Positions 10,516 to 19,392 of a DNA stretch of 64,000 nt are shown here, in pieces. The notes under the pieces are model-generated. The model was given only the letters and a program-made list of their open reading frames with translations. It had not been told where the DNA came from and did not search any database. The stretch is from Pantoea phytobeneficialis (lineage in GTDB: Bacteria > Pseudomonadota > Gammaproteobacteria > Enterobacterales > Enterobacteriaceae). Position 1 is the stretch's first letter, and each line of letters begins with the position of its first letter. The position numbers were made by a program, and so were the translations under genes. The DNA lies in contig NZ_CP024636.1 in NCBI RefSeq assembly GCF_009728735.1, forward strand, positions 62,001 to 126,000. The letters are read 5' to 3'.

Positions 10516-11495
10516 TGTTTATCTACCCGTTTAAGCAACATCGCCAGTAACAAGCTGCCGATTAGCGTTACGCCAAACACCCAGGGAAGATCAATCCACG
10601 GTTGTGCCATGTCGTCGTAATGATTGGTGCGCAGGAAATGGATAAACAGCGCGTGAAAGCCGTAAATGGGCAGGGAATAACGCGCTATGGTGGCTAAAAT
10701 TGGCAAACTACGGCGATTGAGGACATTTTTGCTCAAGATCAGCACGCTGATGGCGGCAATAAACACCAGCGGCCCGCAGTAGAGATACCAGGTATCATTG
10801 AAGGCTCCGTTTATGCGCAGCATCTGTTTGGTGCCGAGCGCAATCCCCGCCACACAGGCAATAAACGCCAGCGCCGCCAGCCCGGTTATGCCGCGTTTTT
10901 CTGTGTCCATACAGCCAATCGCCCGTCCCAACAGCGCGTATAACAGGTAATAAATAGTGTCGCCGCTGACATACAAATTGACCGGCAACCAATGGAACGA
11001 GCCAACCGACTGGTTGATGGTATTGGGATTGGCGAGCACCACCAGTACCACCACCAGTAGCGCGACATAGCGTGGTGGCACATTTTTTACCTGAATCAAC
11101 GGTGACAGCAAGTAAATACCGATAATCGCAAAGAAAAACCACAGGTGATAAAACACCGGCTTCTGCAACAATTTCAGCAGCGACCGCCCTTCGCTGATCG
11201 GCGTCAGCCAGGTGATATACGCCAGCGCCACCGCGCTGTAGAACAGCAGGCACAACACGATTCGCAGCAAATGCCGGCCTTGTGCGCTGCGCTCACCAAA
11301 GAACAGATAGCCTGAGATCATAAAGAACAGCGGCACGCAGACGCGCGAAACGGAATTGAGCAGGTTGGCGACGTCCCAACTGATGCCGGTTACCGCCAGC
11401 GGCCCGGTGATGTACCAGGTGGTGGTATGAATGACGATCACCATCAGGCAGGCGATGGCGCGTAAGTTGTCGATCCAGTAAATTTTTTGCGACAT
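10500..11495 (-). CDS. wecH: O-acetyltransferase WecH (YiaH)
   Basis: A 331-residue acyltransferase-3 family membrane protein with about ten transmembrane segments, the same length as E. coli WecH. It has the family start YWIDNLRAIACLMVIVIHTTTWY, including the catalytic histidine of this family, then RVCVPLFFMISGYLFF and VFYHLWFFFAI. In E. coli this enzyme adds O-acetyl groups to enterobacterial common antigen. In E. coli it lies between the xyl and glyQS loci; here the catabolic operon at 11.6-20.8 kb lies between it and glyQ. Confidence 0.92.
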   Translation of the reverse strand: MSQKIYWIDNLRAIACLMVIVIHTTTWYITGPLAVTGISWDVANLLNSVSRVCVPLFFMISGYLFFGERSAQGRHLLRIVLCLLFYSAVALAYITWLTPISEGRSLLKLLQKPVFYHLWFFFAIIGIYLLSPLIQVKNVPPRYVALLVVVLVVLANPNTINQSVGSFHWLPVNLYVSGDTIYYLLYALLGRAIGCMDTEKRGITGLAALAFIACVAGIALGTKQMLRINGAFNDTWYLYCGPLVFIAAISVLILSKNVLNRRSLPILATIARYSLPIYGFHALFIHFLRTNHYDDMAQPWIDLPWVFGVTLIGSLLLAMLLKRVDKHHLVS

Positions 11496-11605
11496 AGCTT
11501 CCCCGTGCGCAGAGCGTCCTGGTGGAGAAGGGTAGTCAGCGACCGGCGCGCCAACAACCTTTTGGCCTGAAATTCAGAGCCATCTGGCTGCTGGCGCGTT
11601 GACGG

Positions 11606-12721
11606 TTAATCACGCACGAGGAATTTTTCGATCACTGCTTCGTTCGGCTCCACGCCCAGGCCGGGTTCTGAAGGCAACCAGGCGTAGCCATCAGCGATGC
11701 GCACCGGATTTTTCGCCAACGAACGGCTGATCTCACCCGGCTCGACGCAATATTCCATCACCAGCGCATTCTCAATCGCGCACAGGAAATGCAGCGAGGC
11801 GGCGGTGTTGATATCGGTGGTGAAGTTGTGATTGCACACCTTACGACCGCGACTGTGCGCATAGCTGGCAATTTCCATCGCCTGGGTAAAGCCGGTGCGC
11901 GTCAGGTCAATCTGCACAATATCGATACCGCCTTCGTCGATCAGGCGCTGGAAGCCCACCACTGAACACTCCTGTTCGCCTGCCGCAATGTGCTGCTGGC
12001 AGGCTGTCGAGACCTGGCCGTAACCGGCGTAGTTGTCCGGGTGCAGCGGTTCTTCAATCCAGAACAGGTTCAGATGCTCATAACGCTGACCACGACGGAT
12101 GGTGGTTTTGGCATCCCATACATGGCCGACGTCCAGCATCAGATCCACGCTGTCGCCCATCTCGCGGCGCAGCGCTTCCAGATAGCGTAAATCCAGCGCT
12201 TCATCGGTGCCAAACGGCTCCCAGCCAAATTTCACCCCGGTATGGCCGGTATCGATAGCGTGCTTCGCTCGCGCCACGGTGTCGGCCACGCTGAACTGGA
12301 ACATATTCGAGGAGTAGACGCGCATTTTGTCGCGCAGCGCGCCGCCCAGCAGCTCGACAATCGGTTTACCCAACGCTTTACCTTTGATATCCCACAACGC
12401 GATATCAATGCCCGCCATCGCCTGCAACACGGCACCGCTGCGGCCATAGTAGATGGTGGCGCGATGCATTTTTTTCCACAACCGTCCGGTTTCCAGCGGG
12501 TTTTCACCGATCAGCAGCGATTTCAGGCCGGTGACCATGGTGTGGGAATAGGGGGCTTCGATGATGGCTTTGGTGACATAGGGGCTGCCATCCACCTCGC
12601 CCCAGCCGGTAATCCCGGCATCGGTGGTGATTTTAATCAACAACGCATCCTGTGAACTGTCGGTGCGCTGTTCAATGACCGGGAGGCGCAGGTAAAACGC
12701 CTCGACGTTGGTAATCTTCAT
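11606..12721 (-). CDS. Enolase-superfamily enzyme, mandelate racemase subgroup (dehydratase or epimerase)
   Basis: A 371-residue protein with the enolase N-terminal cap (VEAFYLRLPVIEQRT, loop residues 10-20) and barrel. Metal ligands are Asp197 (LMLDVGH), Glu223 (WIEEPL) and Glu249 (AAGEQ). The His-Asp dyad is Asp272 (IDLTRTG) and His298 (CNHNF). Lys164 is present, but the second lysine of the usual KxK motif is glycine (VKFGW), so one general base of mandelate racemase is missing. That favours a sugar-acid or hydroxy-acid dehydratase or a one-base reaction. The ATG at 12721 has AGGA eight bases upstream. Last gene of the minus-strand operon, 34 bases after the GntR gene. Confidence 0.85.
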   Translation of the reverse strand: MKITNVEAFYLRLPVIEQRTDSSQDALLIKITTDAGITGWGEVDGSPYVTKAIIEAPYSHTMVTGLKSLLIGENPLETGRLWKKMHRATIYYGRSGAVLQAMAGIDIALWDIKGKALGKPIVELLGGALRDKMRVYSSNMFQFSVADTVARAKHAIDTGHTGVKFGWEPFGTDEALDLRYLEALRREMGDSVDLMLDVGHVWDAKTTIRRGQRYEHLNLFWIEEPLHPDNYAGYGQVSTACQQHIAAGEQECSVVGFQRLIDEGGIDIVQIDLTRTGFTQAMEIASYAHSRGRKVCNHNFTTDINTAASLHFLCAIENALVMEYCVEPGEISRSLAKNPVRIADGYAWLPSEPGLGVEPNEAVIEKFLVRD

Positions 12722-12755
12722 CGTGGTTATCCTGGTGTAAAAGCAAAAAAAGGCG

Positions 12756-13511
12756 TCAACCGGCGCTGGAACGTTGCTGTCGGCGCTGCGAAATAATGGT
12801 TTCGTAGTCCACATCCAGAGCCTGAATGCGGATATGGTTTTCAATCTCGTCGGTCATTTTGGCGATATCGCCTTCCGCGAACACGTTAATCAGCCGCTGA
12901 TGCTCTTCGATAATGTCGCTCATCGATTTGCCCATGGTGGAGAGGCCGAAAATCACCGTAAGCTGGCGCGCAATCGACTCCCACAAATTGCTCAACACCG
13001 GGTTCTGGGCAAAGCTGCACAGCGTGCGATGGAAATCGGTATCCGCTGAGGCAAAGCCATACACATCCTCGTGTTGCATCATCATCTGCATAGCGGCGAC
13101 GCCCTGGTACAACTGGGTGAGCTGCGCGGCGCTGTTGCGCCCGGCTTCAATCGCCCGGCGGCAGGCCAGCGTTTCCAGTGGAATTCGCACATCGATAATC
13201 TGCTCCAGCCGTTGATGGGAGATCTCCATCAGGCGAATACCTTTGTACGGTTCGCTGGTCACGATGCCCTGACTTTCGAGAATGCGCAGCGCCTCGCGGA
13301 TAGGGACGCGGCTCATGCCAAGTTTCGCCACCAGGTCCGGCTCGGCAATGCGGTCCCCGGGCAGAATCAGGCCTCGGGAGGCGGCGCTAAGAATGGCATC
13401 TACTGCATGATCGACCAGGGTACGCGGGCGCGCCGCGTTCCAGCTGTTTTCGGTCTGTTCTTCCAGTGCCAGTGGGGCGCTGTTTTTATTACGGGTCGAC
13501 TTTCCTGCCAT
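12756..13511 (-). CDS. GntR-family regulator, FadR/FCD subfamily
   Basis: A 251-residue protein with an N-terminal winged helix (ILPGDRIAEPDLVAKLGMSRVPIREALRILESQGIV) and a C-terminal all-helical FCD ligand-binding domain. The FCD metal-site residues appear in ADTDFHRTLCSFAQNP and in the EEHQRLINVF segment. It lies inside the operon it most likely controls, between the amidohydrolase and the enolase-type enzyme. Proteins of this class bind short palindromes with GT and AC arms. TCGTATACGA occurs twice upstream of the first gene of the operon and is the best operator candidate. The ATG at 13511 is preceded by AGGA at eight bases. Confidence 0.88.
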   Translation of the reverse strand: MAGKSTRNKNSAPLALEEQTENSWNAARPRTLVDHAVDAILSAASRGLILPGDRIAEPDLVAKLGMSRVPIREALRILESQGIVTSEPYKGIRLMEISHQRLEQIIDVRIPLETLACRRAIEAGRNSAAQLTQLYQGVAAMQMMMQHEDVYGFASADTDFHRTLCSFAQNPVLSNLWESIARQLTVIFGLSTMGKSMSDIIEEHQRLINVFAEGDIAKMTDEIENHIRIQALDVDYETIISQRRQQRSSAG

Positions 13512-13525
13512 GGTAATCATCCTGT

Positions 13526-14902
13526 TTATGCCTGACGGGTCACGAACTGACCAAAGCCAGGTTCAACCTGTATCTGGGAATCCTGGTAAACGGTGACGCC
13601 ACGAATGAGCGTGCGCACCACTTTACCCTGACAGCGCATGCCTTCAAATGCGCTCCATTTGCCCAGCCCCTGGAAATTTTCCCCGCTCACCGTCCAGCTC
13701 TGGCTGGCGTCGTAAAACACCAGATCGGCATCAAAGCCCGGCGCGATGGCCCCTTTTTTGCCCCACAGTCGGAAGGCTTTGGCCGGACCGCTGGCGGTCA
13801 TGCGGGCAAATTCGGTCAGCGGCAGGCCACGGTCGATATGCGCCGCGCTGAAGAACATCGGGCTGAGGGTTTCCACCCCGGTCAGGCCCATACCGGCATC
13901 CCAGATGCTGAATTCACCGGCCAGCTTCTGCTCCGGCGTGTAGGGGCAATGGTCGGAAGCGATCATGTCGATATCGCCCCGCAGCAGCACCTGCCACAGC
14001 GCATCGACGACCGGACGTGGACGAATCGGCGGGCCGCAGCGGGCATTGGGACCGATGCGCACCAGATCTTCCTCATCAAGAATCAGGTAGTGCGGGCAGG
14101 TTTCGAAGCTGGCGCGCACGGTCTCTTTGGCGGCGATGATGGTTTCGGCGGCGCGTGCCGAGCTGACATGGACGATATGGCAGCGCGCGCCGGTTTCTGC
14201 GGCAATCGCCAGCACGCGTCCTACCGCTTCAATCTCGGCAATTTCTGGCCCGGCCAGCGCATGGGCGCGGATATCTTTACGCCCGGCGCGGCGTAGTTCG
14301 CTACCTGCGCCAATCAGAATGTCGTGGTTCTCGGCATGCACGCCGATCAAACCGTCGAAGGTCGCCAGTTCACGCATGGCGCGCAGCAGGCCGTCATCGT
14401 CAAGGCGCGGTAACCCTTTCGCATCCGTGGCATCACCATTCGGCGCGCCGCTACAGAGAAAGGCTTTGAATGCCAGTGCGCCCGCCTGATCCAGCGCGGC
14501 CAGTTCGTGGACGTTGCGACCATCCAGCCCGGCCCACATGGCGTAATCCACCGAGCAATTCTCAGCCAGCCAACTGCGTTTGGCGGTAAAGCTGGCGAGC
14601 GACGTGGCGGGCGGTAACGAGTGGGGCATTTCGACGATAGTGGTCACGCCATGCGCCGCCGCGCCGCGTGTGCCTTCGCGCAGCTCCTGTTCGGGGAAAT
14701 CATGCGAGCCAGTGAAGTGGGTGTGTACGTCAATCGCTCCCGGCAGCACGATCAGACCGCTGGCATCAATCAGGTTATCCACCGTGCCGTCGTAAGCACC
14801 TGGCGTCAGAATGCCACTGATTTTTCCCGCTTCGATTAACAGGTCTGCCGGTGCGGCACCGCTTTCTGTCACGACCAGGCCGTTGATAATTAACTGTTTC
14901 AT
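13526..14902 (-). CDS. Cyclic amidohydrolase (allantoinase/dihydroorotase/hydantoinase family)
   Basis: A 458-residue TIM-barrel hydrolase with the full binuclear metal site: His60 and His62 (DVHTHF), a lysine at 146 (AFKAF) that is normally carbamylated, His189 (GVHAENHD), His245 (HIVHVS) and Asp317 (ASDHCPY). The overall pattern is closest to the allantoinase/dihydropyrimidinase group. It should open an amide ring in a small heterocycle; the exact ring cannot be read from the sequence. Start and stop overlap the upstream gene by four bases, so translation is coupled. No other purine or ureide genes lie nearby, so calling it allantoinase would be unsafe. Confidence 0.85.
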   Translation of the reverse strand: MKQLIINGLVVTESGAAPADLLIEAGKISGILTPGAYDGTVDNLIDASGLIVLPGAIDVHTHFTGSHDFPEQELREGTRGAAAHGVTTIVEMPHSLPPATSLASFTAKRSWLAENCSVDYAMWAGLDGRNVHELAALDQAGALAFKAFLCSGAPNGDATDAKGLPRLDDDGLLRAMRELATFDGLIGVHAENHDILIGAGSELRRAGRKDIRAHALAGPEIAEIEAVGRVLAIAAETGARCHIVHVSSARAAETIIAAKETVRASFETCPHYLILDEEDLVRIGPNARCGPPIRPRPVVDALWQVLLRGDIDMIASDHCPYTPEQKLAGEFSIWDAGMGLTGVETLSPMFFSAAHIDRGLPLTEFARMTASGPAKAFRLWGKKGAIAPGFDADLVFYDASQSWTVSGENFQGLGKWSAFEGMRCQGKVVRTLIRGVTVYQDSQIQVEPGFGQFVTRQA

Positions 14903-15825
14903 GATTCTGCTCCTGCCTGGGTCACCAGCGCGTCATAAGGTACGGGCTGAGAAGGATCGAGCCAGCCGATAGCGCCGAGTAACTGGCTGAAGTGGTCAAA
15001 TTCGGCGCGCGGGATGCGGCTATCCGGCGCAAACACCTGTGCTTGCTGATAGGCCGCCAGCCCGCTGACCAGCGCAGCAAACCGATAATCGGGATACCAG
15101 GGTTTCACCCGCTCAGCGAGGCGAGTGGCGTCATGCTGCGCGATCCACGCCAGCGCCTGCTGTGTTGCCGTAGCAAAGGCGGCAAAGGCTTCTGCTTTCT
15201 CGTGCAGTACATCGCTGCGGGCGATATAGGCGCTCCACGGCACCCTGCCGCACAGGCCCGCCAGGCTGATCACGCTCGCCAGTTGTCCACGGGTGATGGC
15301 AGGCGCGAGCGCATGCATGGCGTGCAACGCGTAATCCACCTCGCCCGTTGCCACGGTCGCAAAGTCATCTTCGGCATTGCCGCTGCCGGGCAGGATGCTG
15401 ACATCCTCCAGCAGGCCATGTTGGGCCAGCAGCCAGCGAAAGGTCAGGCTGGCGGTGCCGACGTTACCCACATCCAGCACCCGCTTGCCACGTAAATCGC
15501 GCAGTTGAAAATCGGGCTGGGGTCGGGCCGCCGCGAGAAACCACGGGTTGGCGGCGACCGAGGCGCAGAAGCACTGCAACTCGGCACCGTGCTGCTGGTA
15601 ATGCTTCATCACCACCATCGGGCCGCCGAGGGTTAAATCAGCCTCACGACTCAGCACCGCAGGCACCTGGCCGCCCTGAATGGTATGTCCACCGGATTCG
15701 CTGGTGGTGAAGGAGACTTTCAGCCGCTGCGCGGCATACAGGCCGAGACTTTCTGCCAGATAGTGGGCGCAGTAATAAATCCGTGATTCGCTGGCATCGC
15801 CCTGATTGAAAATTAAGTGATGCAT
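14899..15825 (-). CDS. NMT1/THI5-like substrate-binding-fold protein without signal peptide
   Basis: A 308-residue protein of the periplasmic-binding-protein type II fold related to sulfonate/thiamine-precursor binders (GHTIQGGQVPAVLSREADLTLGGPMVVM, then LRGKRVLDVGNVGTASLTFRWLL). It begins MHHLIFNQGDASES, with no hydrophobic signal segment, and the start overlaps the stop of the previous gene by one base, so a longer N-terminus is unlikely. It would therefore be cytoplasmic, as an enzyme or a ligand sensor rather than a transporter subunit. The operon already has a secreted binding protein at 18.4-19.3 kb. Confidence 0.7.
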   Translation of the reverse strand: MHHLIFNQGDASESRIYYCAHYLAESLGLYAAQRLKVSFTTSESGGHTIQGGQVPAVLSREADLTLGGPMVVMKHYQQHGAELQCFCASVAANPWFLAAARPQPDFQLRDLRGKRVLDVGNVGTASLTFRWLLAQHGLLEDVSILPGSGNAEDDFATVATGEVDYALHAMHALAPAITRGQLASVISLAGLCGRVPWSAYIARSDVLHEKAEAFAAFATATQQALAWIAQHDATRLAERVKPWYPDYRFAALVSGLAAYQQAQVFAPDSRIPRAEFDHFSQLLGAIGWLDPSQPVPYDALVTQAGAES

Positions 15826-16877
15826 CAGTCACGCGCCTCCGTGACAAAACTGCCGTTGAGCGCGCCCATGTCGCTGACCCCGCACCAGTGGCTGATGGCG
15901 CTGATGGCGTTGATCCAGCCGGAAAGCAGGTCAAACACCGCTGTCTCTCCGCCAGTGACCAGCGCGGTGATAACCGGGCGCACGCTCAGTGATAAGGTTG
16001 CACCGAGGCAGCGTGCGACCACGGCATCGCTGCCGCTGCGGATACCGCCATCCAGCAGCAGTGGCAGGCGCGTCACCGCCTGCAAATCGGGTAACTGATC
16101 GACCGGTGTCACCCAGCGCGCGCTCTGGCGCAGGCCGATGTTGGAGGCGATCAGGCCACTCACGCCGTGCGCCGCTGCCGGGGCGGCATCATCATGATGC
16201 AACACGCCTTTCAGCAGCAGCGGCAGACCGCGATCGGCGCAGTGCGTTGCCACTTCATCAATCTGTTGCCAACGCCATACCGGAAACGCCGGCAGGGGTT
16301 CCACTCCGGGTTGCGTGCCGCCGATGGTGTGCCAGCCGCGTTGTTTCAATGCATCGCCGACCGAGAACCCACCCGGTTGTAGGCCAGCGACCGGATGGAC
16401 CGGTGCCAGCACCGTCAGCACGATTGCTTTAAAGTGGCTTTCTGCCGCTTGGTCAATCAACGCTTTGATCCGCGCGACCTCACCTGCTGCGCGCAGTTGC
16501 AGCCAGCAGCGGTCATACTCCGCACCAATCTGCGCCAGCGGCGTCACCGTCTCTTCGGAGATCACCAGCGGCAGTTGCAGACGTTTGCAGGCGCGGGCAA
16601 TCGGCAGCAAACCTTCTTCATGGAAAATACGGTCCCCGGCAAAGGCTCCAACCCCAATGGGAGCAGCCCATGTCTGGTTCATCAGGGTGATGTGCGTGTC
16701 GATGCTTTCGTTGCCCTGCAACACGCGCGGCAGCAGGCGAAAACGGCGCAACGCCAGATGGTTGGCATCATTTTCGTCGCCAAAGGCATCCGCCGGTAGC
16801 CCCTGCATATAGCGAAACAACGGTTCGCCGAGGCGCTCGCGCGCCGCGCGTTCAAACGGTAATTCAGGCGTTAGCAT
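15825..16877 (-). CDS. FMN-dependent alpha-hydroxyacid dehydrogenase family protein with altered active site
   Basis: A 350-residue TIM-barrel protein of the glycolate/lactate oxidase family. FMN-binding features are partly kept: TWAAPIGVGAFAG near residue 70, Lys223 (LLLKGVL) and the phosphate loop LDGGIRSGSDAV at 275-286. The signature SNHGxRQLD is replaced by SNIGLRQSA at 245-253. The catalytic histidine is Ile247, while the arginine (Arg250) is kept. The usual QLY tyrosine motif appears as WLQLRA. It may therefore carry out a different FMN reaction or have lost activity. The ATG at 16877 gives the family-length N-terminus. It overlaps the upstream ABC gene by 14 bases. Confidence 0.75.
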   Translation of the reverse strand: MLTPELPFERAARERLGEPLFRYMQGLPADAFGDENDANHLALRRFRLLPRVLQGNESIDTHITLMNQTWAAPIGVGAFAGDRIFHEEGLLPIARACKRLQLPLVISEETVTPLAQIGAEYDRCWLQLRAAGEVARIKALIDQAAESHFKAIVLTVLAPVHPVAGLQPGGFSVGDALKQRGWHTIGGTQPGVEPLPAFPVWRWQQIDEVATHCADRGLPLLLKGVLHHDDAAPAAAHGVSGLIASNIGLRQSARWVTPVDQLPDLQAVTRLPLLLDGGIRSGSDAVVARCLGATLSLSVRPVITALVTGGETAVFDLLSGWINAISAISHWCGVSDMGALNGSFVTEARD

Positions 16878-18393
16878 GCTGCGCCTCCGTGGCGTTTTCG
16901 TGTTCAAGGAAAGTGGCAAAGGCTGGCGTGGTCGGGTTTTTCAGGATCGCTGGTGGCCCTTCTTCAATCAGCGCGCCGTTTTGCAGAAACACCACGCGAT
17001 CAGCGACGCCAGCGGCAAAAGCAATATCGTGGGTGCTGATGATCATGGTGATACCGGTTTGCGCCAGGCTGCGCATGGTCTGGTTCACTTCTCGCACCAG
17101 TTCGGGATCGAGCGCCGAGGTCGGTTCATCAAACAGCAAGATTTGTGGTTCGGCGGCGAGGGCGCGGGCAATGCCGACACGTTGCTTCTGCCCGCCGGAC
17201 AATTCATGCGGTAGCGAAGCCGCAAAATCACCAAGGCCGACCATTTTCAGTGCGCGCATTGCTTTGGCGCGTGCCACTTCCGGCTGCGCACCCTGGACGC
17301 GCAGCAAAATGCTCATCACGTTTTCCAACGCGGTGAGGTGATCGAACAAGGCGAAGTGCTGAAACACAATGCCGATGCCTGATTTGGCGCGGTTAACGGG
17401 CAGGTGACGCTGCGCCAGCGGCTTACCGTTGGCATCGGTGCCCATAAAATGCCCTTCGGTCTGAATGGTGCCCTTCAGGCGCGGCGTCAGCGCCAGAATC
17501 GATTTCAGCAGCGTACTTTTACCGGAACCAGAACGGCCCAGCAGTACCACCACTTCACCACGACGCACGGTGAGCGACAGGTCGTTCAGAACGGTTTTCC
17601 CGGCGTATTCGACGCACAGATTATCGATTTCCAGTACCGGCGCGGCGGTTTGCGTATCCCAACGGCGTTTCGGCAGGTGCATCGGCGTGATGTCGGCGTC
17701 CTGCGGCAGCGATGCCAGTCGGGCGCGGGCGCGACGGGCGCGTTCGTCGAGGTTATAGAATTTCTCCATCCACCACTGACCACCAGCCAGCAGCGTGGAG
17801 AGGATCAGATAGATACCGCCGGAAGCGACCAGCACCGGGATAAACAGGAAGTTTTGCGACACAATCGCCTGGCCGCGCATGGTCAGTTCATTGACGCCCA
17901 CCACCGAGGCCAGCGAGGTGGATTTCAGCAGGCCAACGGTTTCGTTGCCCATCGTCGGCAGGATGGCGCGCAATGCCTGCGGGATCACCACATGGATCAT
18001 CTCTTTGGTGCGCGAGTAACCAAACGCCTGCGCCGCCATGCTTTGGTCGCGATCGGTTGCCATAATGCCGCCACGAATGATTTCGGCGCAGAAGGCGGTT
18101 TCGTTAATCATCAATGCCAGCAGCGCGCTGGTGAACGGACTGAAGCGCAAGCCAAATTCCGGCAGCACGTTGTACAGCAGGATCAGTTGCAGCAGCACCG
18201 GGGTGCCGCGCAGGGTATAGATATAAATCTTTACCGGTAAGCGAATAAACAGATACTTAGAGGTGCTGGCCAGTGCCAGGAAAAAACCAATCACAATGCC
18301 GCCCGCTAACGCGCCGACCAGCAGTTCAACTGCGATCACGGCGCCCTGCCAGAGATAAGGCAGGGTTAAATATTTTAAGAAATCATCCACCAC
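16864..18393 (-). CDS. Fused permease-ATPase of a polar amino-acid-type ABC transporter
   Basis: A 509-residue fusion. Residues 1 to about 225 are a HisM/GlnP-type permease with five or so membrane segments and the EAA-like loop (QAFGYSRTKEMIHVVIPQALRAILP). After a charged linker, residues about 250 to 495 are a GlnQ-type ATPase with Walker A GRSGSGKST, Q-loop VFQHFALF, signature LSGGQKQRVGIARAL and Walker B LLFDEPTSALD. Most relatives encode these as two genes. The start is GTG, with GGAG five bases upstream. It works with the binding protein encoded 30 bases upstream and imports an amino-acid-like or amide substrate. Confidence 0.88.
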   Translation of the reverse strand: MVDDFLKYLTLPYLWQGAVIAVELLVGALAGGIVIGFFLALASTSKYLFIRLPVKIYIYTLRGTPVLLQLILLYNVLPEFGLRFSPFTSALLALMINETAFCAEIIRGGIMATDRDQSMAAQAFGYSRTKEMIHVVIPQALRAILPTMGNETVGLLKSTSLASVVGVNELTMRGQAIVSQNFLFIPVLVASGGIYLILSTLLAGGQWWMEKFYNLDERARRARARLASLPQDADITPMHLPKRRWDTQTAAPVLEIDNLCVEYAGKTVLNDLSLTVRRGEVVVLLGRSGSGKSTLLKSILALTPRLKGTIQTEGHFMGTDANGKPLAQRHLPVNRAKSGIGIVFQHFALFDHLTALENVMSILLRVQGAQPEVARAKAMRALKMVGLGDFAASLPHELSGGQKQRVGIARALAAEPQILLFDEPTSALDPELVREVNQTMRSLAQTGITMIISTHDIAFAAGVADRVVFLQNGALIEEGPPAILKNPTTPAFATFLEHENATEAQHANA

Positions 18394-18423
18394 ACTATCT
18401 CCGGCAGGCTTTCAGGAACGTAA

Positions 18424-19314
18424 TTAACCGCGTGCAACCACCGGGCGTTCGGCGCTGCTGCCCTGGCCCCAGTAATCGAGCAGTTTTTTCTGTGCGCCGC
18501 TTTCCTGAATCACCTTCATGGCATCCAGCACCGCGCTGCGCAGCGTGGCGTTATCTTTGGCAATCGGGAAGCCCACCATAATCGGCAGATCCACGGTGAA
18601 GGCGCTGTCCAGCGTGCCATCAGCTTTGGCGATGGCACGGGCTGAGCCGGCTTCGGTCAGGTAAACATCGGCACGACCGCTTTTCACTGCCTGGATGCTG
18701 TTGTCGGTGTTCTGCACCATCAGCATGCTGACTTCCGGTTTCCCGGCGGCGGTGCATTTGGCGCTCTGCTCTGGCACCAGTTTGTTGGCTTCATAGGTGC
18801 CAGCGGCAGCGGCGACGGTTTTGCCACACAGATCATCAACGCTGTTGATTTTCTTCGGGTTACCTTTGGCGACCACGGAACCATCCTGCACCTGTACCGA
18901 CGCAACGAAGGCGATCTGCTTCAGGCGTTCATCGGTGACGTACAGCATCGGGCCGATATCAGCACGGCCACTGGCGATGGAGGTCAGCAGCACGTTGAAC
19001 GAACCGTTCTGATAGCTGTGTTTTGCGCCGAGGCAGCTGCTGATACGTTCGAACAGCGAAGGATCAAGACCTTCAATGATGCTGGGATCTTTCTCTGACG
19101 GCGCTTCAAACCCTTTGGTGTAGCCACCAAGGCCAACCACCAGATCTTTGCCTTTTAGTGACGGATATTTGGTTTGCAGCGTTTTGCACTGCGCCATGGC
19201 GGCGAAGTCGCTGGCGGTGGGTTTGATCGGATCAGTGGCCGCATGGGCGCTGGACAGGCCAGCCAGCAAAGTGCCGGTCAGGCCAGATAACAAAGCGAGG
19301 CGTGCAAATTTCAT
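18424..19314 (-). CDS. Secreted solute-binding protein of the amino-acid type (SBP_bac_3)
   Basis: A 296-residue protein with a Sec signal peptide (MKFARLALLSGLTGTLLAGLSSAHA, cleavage after AHA). The mature part is a type II binding fold (GKDLVVGLGGYTKG, then SIASGRADIGPMLYVTDERL, VDDLCGKTVAAAAGTYEANKL and AVKSGRADVYLTEAGSARAI). The cysteine pattern is not that of a lipoprotein, so it is free in the periplasm. It delivers ligand to the fused permease-ATPase downstream. The ATG at 19314 was chosen over a site seven codons earlier because it begins the signal peptide. The ligand is unknown; the fold suggests an amino acid or a similar charged small molecule. Confidence 0.88.
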   Translation of the reverse strand: MKFARLALLSGLTGTLLAGLSSAHAATDPIKPTASDFAAMAQCKTLQTKYPSLKGKDLVVGLGGYTKGFEAPSEKDPSIIEGLDPSLFERISSCLGAKHSYQNGSFNVLLTSIASGRADIGPMLYVTDERLKQIAFVASVQVQDGSVVAKGNPKKINSVDDLCGKTVAAAAGTYEANKLVPEQSAKCTAAGKPEVSMLMVQNTDNSIQAVKSGRADVYLTEAGSARAIAKADGTLDSAFTVDLPIMVGFPIAKDNATLRSAVLDAMKVIQESGAQKKLLDYWGQGSSAERPVVARG

Positions 19315-19392
19315 AATAAGGTTCCCCTGGTGCATGGTGAATGGTTAAGCGATGACCTTCTGATTTATGAACTTTTTGGTGCTGTTTTAAAT

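Noticed and set aside
13526..14902. Calling the amidohydrolase allantoinase (allB)
   Set aside because: The metal site fits the whole cyclic amidohydrolase group, and no allantoate or ureidoglycolate genes are nearby.
17404..18240. 278-codon plus-strand ORF opposite the ABC fusion gene
   Set aside because: A His/Gln/Arg-rich translation typical of a reverse-frame shadow; the minus strand has clear ATPase motifs.
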